NCBI GenBank assembly: GCA_002840275.1
Contig: PHAB01000016.1
Span: forward strand, 1 to 64,000
Length of the DNA stretch: 64,000 nucleotides
Reading direction: 5' to 3'
Origin: Firmicutes bacterium HGW-Firmicutes-14
GTDB taxonomy: Bacteria; Bacillota; Thermincolia; Thermincolales; UBA2595
The notes below the pieces were generated by a model. It did no database searches and had not been told where the DNA came from. It saw only the letters and a program-made list of their open reading frames with translations. Within the stretch, counting starts at the first letter, position 1, and the number at the start of each line of letters is the position of its first letter. Both the position numbers and the translations under genes were made by a program. Positions 8,447-17,141 of the stretch are shown here, piece by piece.

Positions 8447-9124
8447 GTGTTACAATCCAGAGAAGGCCCTCTTCTGGCATCATTAAAAGAATCAGTGATA
8501 AACTTTGAAACAGAAACACTGGTTGAGCTGTGCCGAAATTACCTGGAGTTGGGCTTAGATGCAAACAAAGCAGTGTTTGAAGGTCTGATTCCGGGAATGC
8601 TGGAAGTGGGCAGATTGTATGAGGAGCAGATTTATTTTATCCCGGAAATGCTTATGTGTGCTGAAACCCTTTATACAGGGCTTGAAATATTCCAGCCTCA
8701 TATGACATCATCGGTACAGCATGCCAAGGGCAAAATCCTTATAGGTGTTGTTGAAGGGGATGTCCATGATATAGGGAAAAACCTGGTCAGAATGATGTTT
8801 GAAATAGCAGGTTACCAGGTTACCGACCTGGGCAGAGATGTTCCCATGGATGTTTTCCTGAAGACAGCTCTTAACGAAGATTTTAATCTTGTATGCATGT
8901 CTTCAATGATGTCAACAACCATGTATGAAATGAAAACTCTGATTAAAAACCTCAAGGAAAAGAAACCGGAACTTAAGGTTATGATAGGCGGAGCCCCGGT
9001 CAGCAAGCTTCATGCGATTAAATGGAGGGCCGATGGCTATGCTCCCGATGCTCAAAAAGCATTAGTGGTAGTTCAGCAGCTTCTCAACACAATCAAGCTG
9101 ATAAATGAAGAAAGACGCTTATAA
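8447..9124 (+). CDS. Second corrinoid (B12-binding) methyl-carrier protein
   Basis: A product of about 225 residues with the same two-domain structure as the protein at 6254-6925: FIPEMLMCAETLYTGLEIF in the helical domain, the cobalamin motif GDVHDIGKN, and MIGGAPVS near the end. An ATG at 8432 is in frame, but GGGAGGG at 8434-8440 is an ideal ribosome site for the GTG at 8447, which I take as the start. It is co-oriented with the triple-HTH gene. No methyltransferase gene adjoins it on this strand, so it may be shared with UroD-type enzymes encoded elsewhere, such as those near 50 and 57 kb (inference). Confidence 0.93.
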   Translation: MLQSREGPLLASLKESVINFETETLVELCRNYLELGLDANKAVFEGLIPGMLEVGRLYEEQIYFIPEMLMCAETLYTGLEIFQPHMTSSVQHAKGKILIGVVEGDVHDIGKNLVRMMFEIAGYQVTDLGRDVPMDVFLKTALNEDFNLVCMSSMMSTTMYEMKTLIKNLKEKKPELKVMIGGAPVSKLHAIKWRADGYAPDAQKALVVVQQLLNTIKLINEERRL

Positions 9125-9199
9125 TTCTTAATAATCTCTTGTTTTGTGTTGTTTTTACATGTTCGGGAGATATTGCCATGGTTAGGAGGAATTTAAATT

Positions 9200-9517
9200 G
9201 TGACTAAGGTACGTATCAGCGGGGGTGCCTGTGGTTATACAGCTATCGTTAAAGTACAGGCCCTTGATAGGAAAAAAGTTCATATCAATATAATAACCGC
9301 CTGCCGCGCACTTCAGTCTTTCAATGAGGAATTAGGAGTGGTAGACTGGACCAAAGGGGTATTTGACCGGTTTTGCGACTCCATCATTTATAAAACAGCC
9401 CATGAAACACTAAAACATACCGATTGCCCGGTACCCATGGCAGTCATCAAGGCTATTCAGGTTGAATTAAAAGGCGCGGTCCCCAAGGATGTAATTGTCA
9501 AATTCGAGAACGACTAG
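9200..9517 (+). CDS. Small conserved protein linked to corrinoid genes (DUF6951-like)
   Basis: A 105-residue cytosolic protein starting at GTG 9200 after TTAGGAGG. It has a Gly/Cys motif near the start (ISGGACGYTAIV) and further Cys residues in ITACRAL, RFCDS and HTDCPVPMA. No enzyme signature is recognised. I recall similar short proteins beside methyltransferase/corrinoid genes, but the DUF6951 label is from memory and unchecked. Position and the conserved-looking Cys pattern suggest an accessory or metal/corrinoid-binding role (inference). It ends 35 bp before a strong terminator. Confidence 0.75.
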   Translation: MTKVRISGGACGYTAIVKVQALDRKKVHINIITACRALQSFNEELGVVDWTKGVFDRFCDSIIYKTAHETLKHTDCPVPMAVIKAIQVELKGAVPKDVIVKFEND

Positions 9518-9551
9518 TCATCCTGAATCTGTTTAAACTTTTTCATAGTAT

Positions 9552-9625
9552 AAAAAGGGAGTTGGGTTACTTCGGTATCGTCTGTTACCTGTACCGGTAC
9601 TTTAAGCAACCCAACCCCCTTTTTG
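9552..9625. terminator. Bidirectional terminator
   Basis: AAAAAGGGAGTTGGGTT (9552-9568) pairs with AACCCAACCCCCTTTTT (9608-9625) around a loop that itself can fold. With an A-run on the left and a T-run on the right it can terminate both the plus-strand corrinoid unit and the convergent oxidoreductase gene. Confidence 0.85.
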
Positions 9626-9657
9626 ATTACTACAAGGCTGAATAATAAATATTTTTA

Positions 9658-10977
9658 TTAATAACACTTGTCCAGGGCCTGACCAATTGGACTATACGGC
9701 CACCCGGAAGCCGGGGTATAAATGGTTTCACTTCCGGCCAAACGTTCCAGGTTAATCTTTTCACTGATGGCCAGGCCCAGCTTCTCCAGGTCTGAGGCAA
9801 TATTGGCCTTTGAAATCATTTGGGCCCCCAGCAGTAAACGGGTGTCCTCATCATAAACAAGCTTGATTTTTACAGGGGTACCGCCCAGGTACTTAGGCAG
9901 GGTCATACCTTCGTGCCAAACGGTCTTGATGTTTCTTCCCTGAAGCAGCCGGGCTGCTTCCTCTGTACAGCCTACAGAACCTATAAAGGTTTCGGCCAGG
10001 TAGATTATAAATCCGCCGATTGTGCCGGTGAACTCTGTCTCAGGGGCGCCCGTGAGGTGTCTGGCCGCAACCCTTCCTGTCCTGACAGCATTATCGGCCT
10101 TCATGGACAGACAGGGTTTCCCAGTTATGACATCCCATCCTTCCGTCACGTCGCCTATGGCATATATATCCGGATCAGAAGTGACCATATGCCTGTTAAC
10201 CCTGATACCTCCGGTCACGCCTATTTGCAGCCCGCAATCCCGGGCCAGCTCCGAATTAGGCCGGAAACCGGCAGCAGCAACCACAAAATCCACTCCAACC
10301 TCCCGGTCGTTCATTATTACCTTTTTCCCGTAAGCGGTGTCCTCCACTTTAATCACATGGGAAGAAAGCATCAGTTCTATCCCCTTGGCCTCTATCTTTT
10401 CGGTGACCATTTCACCTATCTCCCGGTCAAGAGACTTCGCCAGAGGGCGTTCCGCGATATCTGCGACTATGACCCGTTCATATCCCTGGCCGGCCAGGAC
10501 TTCAGCCACCTCAAGGCCGATGGCCCCAGCGCCCAGGATAAATGCCGACCTTTTCCGGGGAATTACCGCCTCAATTTCCCGGGCATATTTCATGTCGGTA
10601 CCCAGCACATAAATGCCCTGGCCTTCCATTCCGGGCAGACCGGGTAATACAGGGTCCGCACCGGTAGCCAGGATAAGTTTGTCGTATGGGTATTTACCGT
10701 CAGCAGATATAATGAATTTTTCGTCACGGTTTATCCCTGTTACCTCGGTCTTAAAGTGGTAGCGGATTTTCTTGGCTTCCATGGCCCTGGCATCAAAGGC
10801 AATGATGGTTTCAAAACCGGCAATCTGTTTTCCGAGCACATAGGTCAATTCACACGGCCTGTAACCGGCAACATCACGCTTGGTGAATACCTCAATTTCA
10901 GCTTCGGGCATCCGTGCGGAAATGATTCTGGTTGCAACCGCAACAGACCCGCCGCCGCCTACAATACACACCTTCAT
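9658..10977 (-). CDS. FAD/NAD(P)-dependent pyridine nucleotide-disulfide oxidoreductase (CoA-disulfide reductase/NADH oxidase-like)
   Basis: This protein of about 439 residues has an N-terminal FAD-binding fingerprint (VCIVGGGGSVAVATRI), a Cys in YRPCELTYVLG at the position of the redox Cys of CoA-disulfide reductases and Nox/Npx enzymes, a second NAD-binding Gly motif (AFILGAGAIGLEVAEVL) and the FAD motif IYAIGDV. The start chosen is ATG 10977, preceded by AAAAGGGGTG; a start nine codons further up would have no ribosome site. Likely substrates are CoA-disulfides, polysulfide, oxygen or NAD(P)H-linked electron carriers, and the sequence does not decide between them. It is a single gene convergent to the corrinoid unit. 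Confidence 0.88.
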   Translation of the reverse strand: MKVCIVGGGGSVAVATRIISARMPEAEIEVFTKRDVAGYRPCELTYVLGKQIAGFETIIAFDARAMEAKKIRYHFKTEVTGINRDEKFIISADGKYPYDKLILATGADPVLPGLPGMEGQGIYVLGTDMKYAREIEAVIPRKRSAFILGAGAIGLEVAEVLAGQGYERVIVADIAERPLAKSLDREIGEMVTEKIEAKGIELMLSSHVIKVEDTAYGKKVIMNDREVGVDFVVAAAGFRPNSELARDCGLQIGVTGGIRVNRHMVTSDPDIYAIGDVTEGWDVITGKPCLSMKADNAVRTGRVAARHLTGAPETEFTGTIGGFIIYLAETFIGSVGCTEEAARLLQGRNIKTVWHEGMTLPKYLGGTPVKIKLVYDEDTRLLLGAQMISKANIASDLEKLGLAISEKINLERLAGSETIYTPASGWPYSPIGQALDKCY

Positions 10978-11128
10978 ATGCACACCCCTTTTCCCAAAAT
11001 GCATTATACCTGTATAGGGTATATTCTATTCCAGTTAGTGAGATTTGTAAAGTATCGGGATAAAATATACAGTGCCACAAGGAGAACCACACTTGTCAAA
11101 GAATATATAGAGAAAGGGAGGGAAAACC

Positions 11129-13894
11129 TTGAAAAAGCTTGTCACACTTATTCTAAGCCTCATGATCTTTCTTTTGGTCTCATTTCTTTGTCTTAAGCTA
11201 TTTTCCGGTCTGTACATCAATTACTCCTGGTTTAAAGACCTGGGATATTCCCAGTTGTTTATAACCCCTGTTCTTTCTAAAATAAAAATACAGGTATTAG
11301 CTTTTTTTATCTATTTTCTGATTGCCTTCCTGATGTCTCTGATTGTATACAAGGTGTTCACCAAGATACAGCGTGAGGAGATCAGGGTTAAAAGCAAGTT
11401 TCACCTGTATGTGATCGGCAAAGTCACTGCCCAGGAAAAAGATGTTACTCCGGTCAGCAAGAAAAGGATTATTGCAATTCTGGCGGCTGTATCCCTGATA
11501 CTGAGTGTCTTTTTCGCCGCTACTGCCGGCAATGGGTGGATGAACCTTCTTGAATTTAATCATTCTACAGATTTTGGTCTCACAGACCAGGTCTTTAATA
11601 AAGATATTTCATTTTACGTTTTCAAACTGCCTTTTTATAACTTTTTACTAAAATCACTTTTGGTATATATCACAGGCATTCTTTTACTAAGCCTGTTTTT
11701 ATTCCCCTTAACAGGGTCCTTTAGCGGCAATATCCTTAAGAAGGGATCCTTCCAGGTGCCTGAGGGGGTCCGCAGGTTCTGGTCCATCCTGACAGGTATC
11801 CTGTTTATATTGTTTGGTATAAAAAAATACCTGTCCATGTATGCTGTCATGTACGCCCAGACAGGTTATGTATATGGCGCAGGTTATACGGATATCCATA
11901 TAACAGTTCCCCTGGCCAAAGTCATGGCTGTTCTGGCCATACTCTGCGGTATTGCCAGCCTCCTCTATTTTATTATTAATGACCACAGGTTAGTCATAGG
12001 TGCAGTAATTATTTATGTTATAGTGGCGATATCCGGTTCATTTGTTCACAGTGTAATCCAGTACAATGTCAGCAATAACGAATTTGTTAAGGAAAAACCC
12101 TATATAGAGCAAGAAATCAAGTTCACCCGCATGGCATATAATTTGGACAAGATTAAGGTCAAAGATTATCCCGGGACGACGGAAATTACGATGGACGATA
12201 TTGAGGACAACCGGTCAACAATGGATAATATAAGGTTAAATGACCCCAAGCCCTTGCAGACTGTCCTCTCACAAAACCAGGGCCTAAGATACTATTACCG
12301 TTTTAATGATATCGATATTGACAGGTATAATATCGACGGAGAAAAAAGGCAGGTACTGCTCAGCGCCAGGGAAATGTCCGACCAGGCCCTTACCGAAAAG
12401 GCGGGCACTTTTGTGAACCTGACCATGAAATATACCCACGGGTACGGTGCAGTGGTAACTTTGGCCAATGAAATCGACAATTCGGGGTATGCCCGCCTGG
12501 TATTAAAGGACATCCCGCCAAAATCTCTTGTTGAAGGAATAAATATCCGGGAACCCCGGATTTACTATGGTGAACTTACCAATGACACCAAATATGAATA
12601 TGTTGTCGGAAACACCCTGGCCAAGGAATTTGATTATCCCCTGGGAGATGATAATGCTGAAAACACTTACCAGGGGAAGACCGGCCTCTCTGTGAAAGGG
12701 TTAAACAGGCTGTTTCTGAGCGCTCATTTTGAAACCCTTCGCCTGTTTTTCGCCAGGGAAATCGATGAAAACAGCAAACTTCTGGTAAACAGAAATATTT
12801 TGAACCGGGCCAGGACTCTGTTCCCTTACCTCAGGTATGACAGGGACCCATACATGGTTATCGCTAAAGACGGAAAACTATATTGGATTATCGATGCATA
12901 CACACATACGGACAAGTTCCCCTATTCCACCCCCGTCGGAGATCTCAATTATATCCGTAATTCCGTTAAGGTCGTTGTGGATGCATACCACGGGACTGTC
13001 GATTATTATATCTTTGATAAAAACGACCCGATTCTGAAAACATATTTGAAGATATTCCCCGGTGTTTTTAAGGATTCTTCAAAATTGCCTTCAAACCTGG
13101 CCGACCATGTACGTTATCCTGAGGATTACTTCAATATCCAGTCAACTGTCCTGCTGAATTATCACGTGAGCAATCCCCAGGTATTTTACAACAGGGAAGA
13201 TACCTGGGAAATCGCCAAAAAAGTGGATGAGGACGGAACAAAGAATATTGAACCATACTATTCAACCATGAGACTTCCCGGTGAAAAGGACCCGGAATTT
13301 ACCCTTATCAGGCCCTTCACTCCTGCCAGCAGGCAGGAACAACACCGCAATAACCTAGTCGCCTGGTTGTCGGCCTGCAGTGACGGGGAAAAATACGGTG
13401 AACTCATCCTCTACAAGGTCCCGAAAAATGTGGAAATCCAGGGCCCCCTCATGATTGACAGCCTGATAGACCAGGATACTACTATCTCCAGCAAACTGAC
13501 CCTGTGGAGCCAGGGTGGTTCCCAGGTAATCCGGGGCAACCTGCTGGCGGTCCCCATAAACGGCGGGTTCATCTATGTAGAACCCATATATATCAGGGCA
13601 GAGCAGCAAGGTGCATCAATACCCCAGATGCAGGCAATAGTGTTTGCGATTGATAAAAAAATCGTAATGGTTGAAACCAAGAATTTGGATGTGGCTGTTG
13701 CGGAGTTTTTTGCCAAAGAAGGAGCGCCGGAAACCCAGCACGGAGGACCGCAGAAACCCGGGACCGGGGCAACAGGCCAACCGGATGAACCCGGCGGACC
13801 TATAACAATCACCCCGAAAGAATCTGTTCTGCAAAAGATTGAGCAGTTGAAACAGCAGCTGGAGGAACTGCAGAAAGAGGTTGAATCGATGTAA
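11129..13894 (+). CDS. UPF0182 family large membrane protein
   Basis: A 921-residue protein starting at TTG 11129 with GGGAGGG upstream. The first third holds several hydrophobic segments (for example from residues 6, 55, 110 and 165, and around 210-310). The rest is a large, probably external domain with GLRYYYRFNDIDIDRY and YMVIAKDGKLYWIIDAYT, typical of UPF0182/COG1615. The C-terminus is Pro/Gly-rich and ends in a Gln/Glu-rich coiled coil (KIEQLKQQLEELQKEVE). Length matches the family (about 900). The molecular function of UPF0182 is unknown. It is transcribed alone and followed by a long palindrome. Confidence 0.93.
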   Translation: MKKLVTLILSLMIFLLVSFLCLKLFSGLYINYSWFKDLGYSQLFITPVLSKIKIQVLAFFIYFLIAFLMSLIVYKVFTKIQREEIRVKSKFHLYVIGKVTAQEKDVTPVSKKRIIAILAAVSLILSVFFAATAGNGWMNLLEFNHSTDFGLTDQVFNKDISFYVFKLPFYNFLLKSLLVYITGILLLSLFLFPLTGSFSGNILKKGSFQVPEGVRRFWSILTGILFILFGIKKYLSMYAVMYAQTGYVYGAGYTDIHITVPLAKVMAVLAILCGIASLLYFIINDHRLVIGAVIIYVIVAISGSFVHSVIQYNVSNNEFVKEKPYIEQEIKFTRMAYNLDKIKVKDYPGTTEITMDDIEDNRSTMDNIRLNDPKPLQTVLSQNQGLRYYYRFNDIDIDRYNIDGEKRQVLLSAREMSDQALTEKAGTFVNLTMKYTHGYGAVVTLANEIDNSGYARLVLKDIPPKSLVEGINIREPRIYYGELTNDTKYEYVVGNTLAKEFDYPLGDDNAENTYQGKTGLSVKGLNRLFLSAHFETLRLFFAREIDENSKLLVNRNILNRARTLFPYLRYDRDPYMVIAKDGKLYWIIDAYTHTDKFPYSTPVGDLNYIRNSVKVVVDAYHGTVDYYIFDKNDPILKTYLKIFPGVFKDSSKLPSNLADHVRYPEDYFNIQSTVLLNYHVSNPQVFYNREDTWEIAKKVDEDGTKNIEPYYSTMRLPGEKDPEFTLIRPFTPASRQEQHRNNLVAWLSACSDGEKYGELILYKVPKNVEIQGPLMIDSLIDQDTTISSKLTLWSQGGSQVIRGNLLAVPINGGFIYVEPIYIRAEQQGASIPQMQAIVFAIDKKIVMVETKNLDVAVAEFFAKEGAPETQHGGPQKPGTGATGQPDEPGGPITITPKESVLQKIEQLKQQLEELQKEVESM

Positions 13895-13930
13895 TACAGG
13901 GCCTGCGAGTATGTTGAAAAACGTATATTT

Positions 13931-14063
13931 ATAGAAGGACCGGGCGGGTATATTCCACGCTCCGGGCGAAATCTCCATCGGGAACGGCTCCCGCGCTATG
14001 CGGCTCGCCGACCGATGGACGATTTAAGCCCCGCTTAGGAACATACCCGCCCGGTCCTTCTAT
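13931..14063. repeat. Long intergenic palindrome with perfect 21-bp outer arms (element A)
   Basis: The outer arms at 13931-13951 and 14043-14063 are perfect inverted repeats of 21 bp. Inside, CCATCGG (13975-13981) pairs with CCGATGG (14012-14018). It lies between the convergent UPF0182 gene and a minus-strand small gene. No T-run follows the stem, so it is more than a simple terminator. It may act as a 3'-end or insulator hairpin, or be a remnant of a mobile palindromic element. Confidence 0.8.
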
Positions 14064-14095
14064 TTCGCTGTCTTTTCAATGCTCCCTCAATCCCT

Positions 14096-14389
14096 TTAGT
14101 TATTTCTCGGTTTAAATTGAAGAACCTTGGCGGGTTTCTTTTTGGGTCCCGCCGGTCCGTTATTACCGCATGAACTACAAGAACTGCATCCAGGCCTGGC
14201 TGCTGCCGGTACTCTTTTCCACCTGATTTTCCACCCGTCTTTGTCTTCAAACACTTCCGTTTCAATATCATACTGCGGCCCACCGGGTAAACTGAGCAGC
14301 CTTGATTCAGTTATTTCTACAATCCCCGCCACTTTGCGGGCTTCCTTTTCAGAAGCATATACTGCCTGTAAAGTGACCCATTCTTCCAT
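14096..14389 (-). CDS. Hypothetical small protein with Cys cluster
   Basis: A 97-residue product of no family I recognise. The N-terminal part looks folded (VTLQAVYASEKEARKVAGIV, then DIETEVFEDKDGWKIRWKRV). A Cys cluster GCSSCSSCGNNG follows near residues 67-78, then a basic tail (GPKKKPAKVLQFKPR). The pattern suggests a metal site or a FmdB-like zinc element, but it does not match a standard ribbon. It lies 64 bp downstream of the RNA methyltransferase gene on the same strand and may share its transcript. Confidence 0.65.
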   Translation of the reverse strand: MEEWVTLQAVYASEKEARKVAGIVEITESRLLSLPGGPQYDIETEVFEDKDGWKIRWKRVPAAARPGCSSCSSCGNNGPAGPKKKPAKVLQFKPRNN

Positions 14390-14453
14390 TTACACCAGTC
14401 CTTTGAAATATAATCAATTTTTCGTATTATTGTACCACATTGCCGGCAGGTTT

Positions 14454-15629
14454 TCAAACCTGTCCTGTTTCACCGCTGCCCGACTTAACCCTGTCCCTGC
14501 GCGGCGGCCGGGGACCTGGGTACTGGTAGTACTGGCACTCTATCCGCCCGTTATAGAGTTTCCTCCTTTTATCTGCTTTCCGCCCAAAAAACTTCTCAAA
14601 ATCCGGGTAAGCTGTCAGGACATAATAAGACCATGTATCAAGGTTGGCAAAGACCCGGCCCATTTCACGGTAAAGGGTTTCCACCTCCCTGGTCTCCCCC
14701 AGGCGCTGCCCGTATGGAGGGTTGCATATGATATAGCCATACTTGGATTTGGTGCGTACCTGGGACAGGGGCAGTCTCTGGAAATGGATATGTTCATCAA
14801 CCCCCGCTTCCCTGGCATGATAGCGGGCAAGGCTCACAGCCTTTTCATTTATATCAGTCCCTATAATCTGCAGATGCCGTTCCTGTTTAATGAGGGCATA
14901 TGCTTCTTTTCTGGTGTTTCGCCACATGACCTCAGGTATTGCCGGCCAATCCTCGGCGGCAAATTTCCGGGTTATCCCCGGGGCAATGTTCAGACCGATG
15001 AGGGCCGCCTCAATGGGGATCGTCCCCGTACCGCAAAGCGGGTCCATCAGCACCCTGTCATGAAACCAATGGGCCAGGGTGACCATGGCTGCTGCCAGGG
15101 TCTCCTTCAGCGGCGCCTCCCCGGTAAGTTTACGGTACCCCCTTTTATGAAGCCCCGGGCCGCTTGTGTCAACGGTCAGGGTGGCAGTGTCTTTCAAAAT
15201 ACCAACTTCTATGGTGTAACGCGGCCCATCCTCTGCAAACCATTCCTTACGGTATTTCTCTTTAAGCTTCTCTACAACTGCCTTTTTCACAATGGCCTGA
15301 CAATCGGGTACACTGAACAGTTTCGATTTAACTGACTTTCCTTCCACGGGGAAATTAGCGTTTTCCGGCAGCCATTCATGCCAGGGAAGGGCTCTGGTAT
15401 GTTCAAAAAGTTCTTCAAAAGTGGTTGCTTTGAAAGACCCCATTTTAACCAGCACCCGGTCAGCTGTCCTTAACCACATGTTGGCGCGGCATAGTGCGAG
15501 TTCATCCCCAATAAACGTAACCCTGCCGTCCTCCACTGTCATTTCATCATAGCCAAGGTTTTTTACTTCGCGGGCAACAATGGCTTCTAATCCAAAAGTG
15601 GCTGTAGCTATCAGTTCAATCTTTGACAT
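14454..15629 (-). CDS. THUMP-domain class I SAM-dependent RNA methyltransferase (RlmL/YpsC-like)
   Basis: A 391-residue protein with an N-terminal ferredoxin-like/THUMP region (about 1-160) and a C-terminal Rossmann methyltransferase. Motif I reads MDPLCGTGTIPIEAALI (about 215-231), the acidic SAM contact is in IIGTDINEKAV, and the catalytic N6-methyladenine/N2-methylguanine motif is ICNPPYGQRLG (about 309). These fit the bacterial family that methylates guanine N2 in 23S rRNA, though the exact target base cannot be assigned. It is followed closely upstream by the acyltransferase-like gene at 15648. Confidence 0.9.
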   Translation of the reverse strand: MSKIELIATATFGLEAIVAREVKNLGYDEMTVEDGRVTFIGDELALCRANMWLRTADRVLVKMGSFKATTFEELFEHTRALPWHEWLPENANFPVEGKSVKSKLFSVPDCQAIVKKAVVEKLKEKYRKEWFAEDGPRYTIEVGILKDTATLTVDTSGPGLHKRGYRKLTGEAPLKETLAAAMVTLAHWFHDRVLMDPLCGTGTIPIEAALIGLNIAPGITRKFAAEDWPAIPEVMWRNTRKEAYALIKQERHLQIIGTDINEKAVSLARYHAREAGVDEHIHFQRLPLSQVRTKSKYGYIICNPPYGQRLGETREVETLYREMGRVFANLDTWSYYVLTAYPDFEKFFGRKADKRRKLYNGRIECQYYQYPGPRPPRRDRVKSGSGETGQV

Positions 15630-15647
15630 TATATCACCCGGTTTCCG

Positions 15648-16373
15648 TTATTTAGTCAGTACTGCATAAAGCCCGATGACCAGCAGCAGCACGGGCTGGT
15701 GAAGAAGATAAACCAAAAACGTATGTCTTCCTATAAAGCTGAGGAAATCTCTCTGCGGCTTGAATCTGATCAGGCTTACCCTGCCGGGATAAAGGATTTT
15801 TTCAATCGCCATTCCGTAAAAAAATACCCCGAGCCACGGAAACAACGGGTAATAATCGGCTGAAGTCCATCCCGGACCTGTAAGATTAAACAGGAAAAGG
15901 TAACTGTGCCCGATATCTAAACGGCCCAGGTACTGTCCGGATATTATTATAACTGTGCCCAGCAAGGCCAGCGAATATTGGCCGATGTTTCTGAACAGGG
16001 GATATAAAAGTACACATGTCCCCAGGAAATGCAGGATACCGTACTTTATACCAAAACCCGGGTCATATATATGAGTGGCGACAGTAATCAGCAGGGCCGC
16101 GGTCAGGAATTTGCCGGCCCTCACCCGGTTGTTTCGGCTGAACCCTGTGCTTATTGCCGATATTATGATAAAAAGGATTCCGGAAGCCTTTCCGATATAA
16201 TAAAAAATACCGCTGTTATATGAAACAGGATACCCATAAAATTCCTTAAGGTCATAGAGCAGGTGGAAAAATACCATAAGGACCAGCGCTATCCCCCGGA
16301 AAAAGTCGATTTCCCATATTCGCCCGGTACCTTTCCTATCCACTGGGGTGCTGTTATATGCCGCGCCCTTCAC
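15648..16373 (-). CDS. DUF1624 / heparan-alpha-glucosaminide N-acetyltransferase-like membrane protein
   Basis: About 241 residues with roughly seven hydrophobic segments. The N-terminus carries the family hallmark EIDFFRGIALVLMVFFHLLYD (conserved D, R and H). Such proteins are membrane acyltransferases or transporters of unknown substrate in bacteria. I place the start at GTG 16373, preceded by AAAGGAG; an upstream in-frame start would overlap the preceding gene more deeply. It overlaps the 3' end of the gene at 16354-16755 by 20 bp, which suggests translational coupling. Confidence 0.8.
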   Translation of the reverse strand: MKGAAYNSTPVDRKGTGRIWEIDFFRGIALVLMVFFHLLYDLKEFYGYPVSYNSGIFYYIGKASGILFIIISAISTGFSRNNRVRAGKFLTAALLITVATHIYDPGFGIKYGILHFLGTCVLLYPLFRNIGQYSLALLGTVIIISGQYLGRLDIGHSYLFLFNLTGPGWTSADYYPLFPWLGVFFYGMAIEKILYPGRVSLIRFKPQRDFLSFIGRHTFLVYLLHQPVLLLVIGLYAVLTK

Positions 16374-16755
16374 CGCCGCTCCTTTCACCGCTATCTTCCC
16401 CAAAGGTAACAGCAACAACGGGCAGGGACTTCCATGCTATCGGGTTGGCGTAAAAAAGTCCCCATTCCCTGTCAGTAATCAGGTCAGAAGCAAGCAGCCC
16501 CGAGTAGTATTGAGCCTCATCCTCGTAACGGGCCAGTGTACATATTTTCCCCAGGTTTTCTTCACTCACCTTCAGGGTGTCCCCGGAATAAGAATAGCTT
16601 CCGCAGGGAAGCTTGTACGCTCCCCTGAATTCCGGGTCCTCGGCAAGACTTATGACGTTTAAATCCCCATTTTCAAAAAACGTAATTTTAATTGGTTCAG
16701 GTTTTCCCTGCTGGCCGTCAGCAGGGCTAACCACCCAGAAACTGAAAAGTTCCAT
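16354..16755 (-). CDS. Hypothetical protein
   Basis: A 133-residue soluble product with no recognised domain. The readable part is beta-rich (PIKITFFENGDLNVISLAED, then SYSYSGDTLKVSEENLGKI) and looks like a small single-domain sensor or lipocalin-like fold, but that is only an impression. The C-terminus is Gly/Glu-rich (GEDSGERSGGEGRG). The ATG at 16755 follows TAGGAGG. It is the first gene of a minus-strand run that continues through the DUF1624 protein and the RNA methyltransferase. Confidence 0.7.
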   Translation of the reverse strand: MELFSFWVVSPADGQQGKPEPIKITFFENGDLNVISLAEDPEFRGAYKLPCGSYSYSGDTLKVSEENLGKICTLARYEDEAQYYSGLLASDLITDREWGLFYANPIAWKSLPVVAVTFGEDSGERSGGEGRGI

Positions 16756-16904
16756 TGTATCCTCCTATCGGATAAATTACTCCTTTGGTTATTTTATCAT
16801 TTTTTTGGAATATTGATAAGTTATGATAACATCATTTTACCAAAAAACAAGAGGACTGCCTCGTAGAGACTTATTGAAAAAACCCCGTTTCAAGATAAAC
16901 AGAC

Positions 16905-17066
16905 ATGAAGGGTGTATTCCTCTGAGCGGCAACAACTCCACCGGTTAACCACTCCCGCTTCGCGGATTTACCCCAAGGGTACCGCCAGCTCTAAGTGCTA
17001 AAGCGCTAAGAGCTGCCATGGTGGACCGGCGGACGTCAGACGTGCTTAGAGGAATACACCCTTCAT
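16905..17066. repeat. Long intergenic palindromic element B (family shared with 38378-38525)
   Basis: Perfect 19-bp outer arms lie at 16905-16923 and 17048-17066. The inner part contains AGCTCT...AGCGCT...AGAGCTGCCATG, then TGGACCGGCGGACGTCAGAC. The inner right half closely matches element C (AGAGCTGCCATG, TGGAC, CGGACATCAG), while the outer arms are unrelated in sequence. It lies between two minus-strand genes, just after the sigma-factor gene's 3' end. Confidence 0.75.
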
Positions 17067-17141
17067 ATCTTATGTGCCCTAATAGTAGTTTGTCAACAGG
17101 CTCCTTAGAAACAGGCCTTTTTCCTTTTTATATGTATTATA

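Noticed and set aside
13931-14063. Insertion-sequence ends around element A
   Set aside because: No transposase frame lies between the arms (about 90 bp inside) and no flanking target duplication was seen.
14127-15335. Long plus-strand open frame (about 400 codons) opposite the RNA methyltransferase
   Set aside because: The minus-strand frame has the full THUMP/methyltransferase motif set; the plus-strand product has no recognisable domain and is an antisense shadow.
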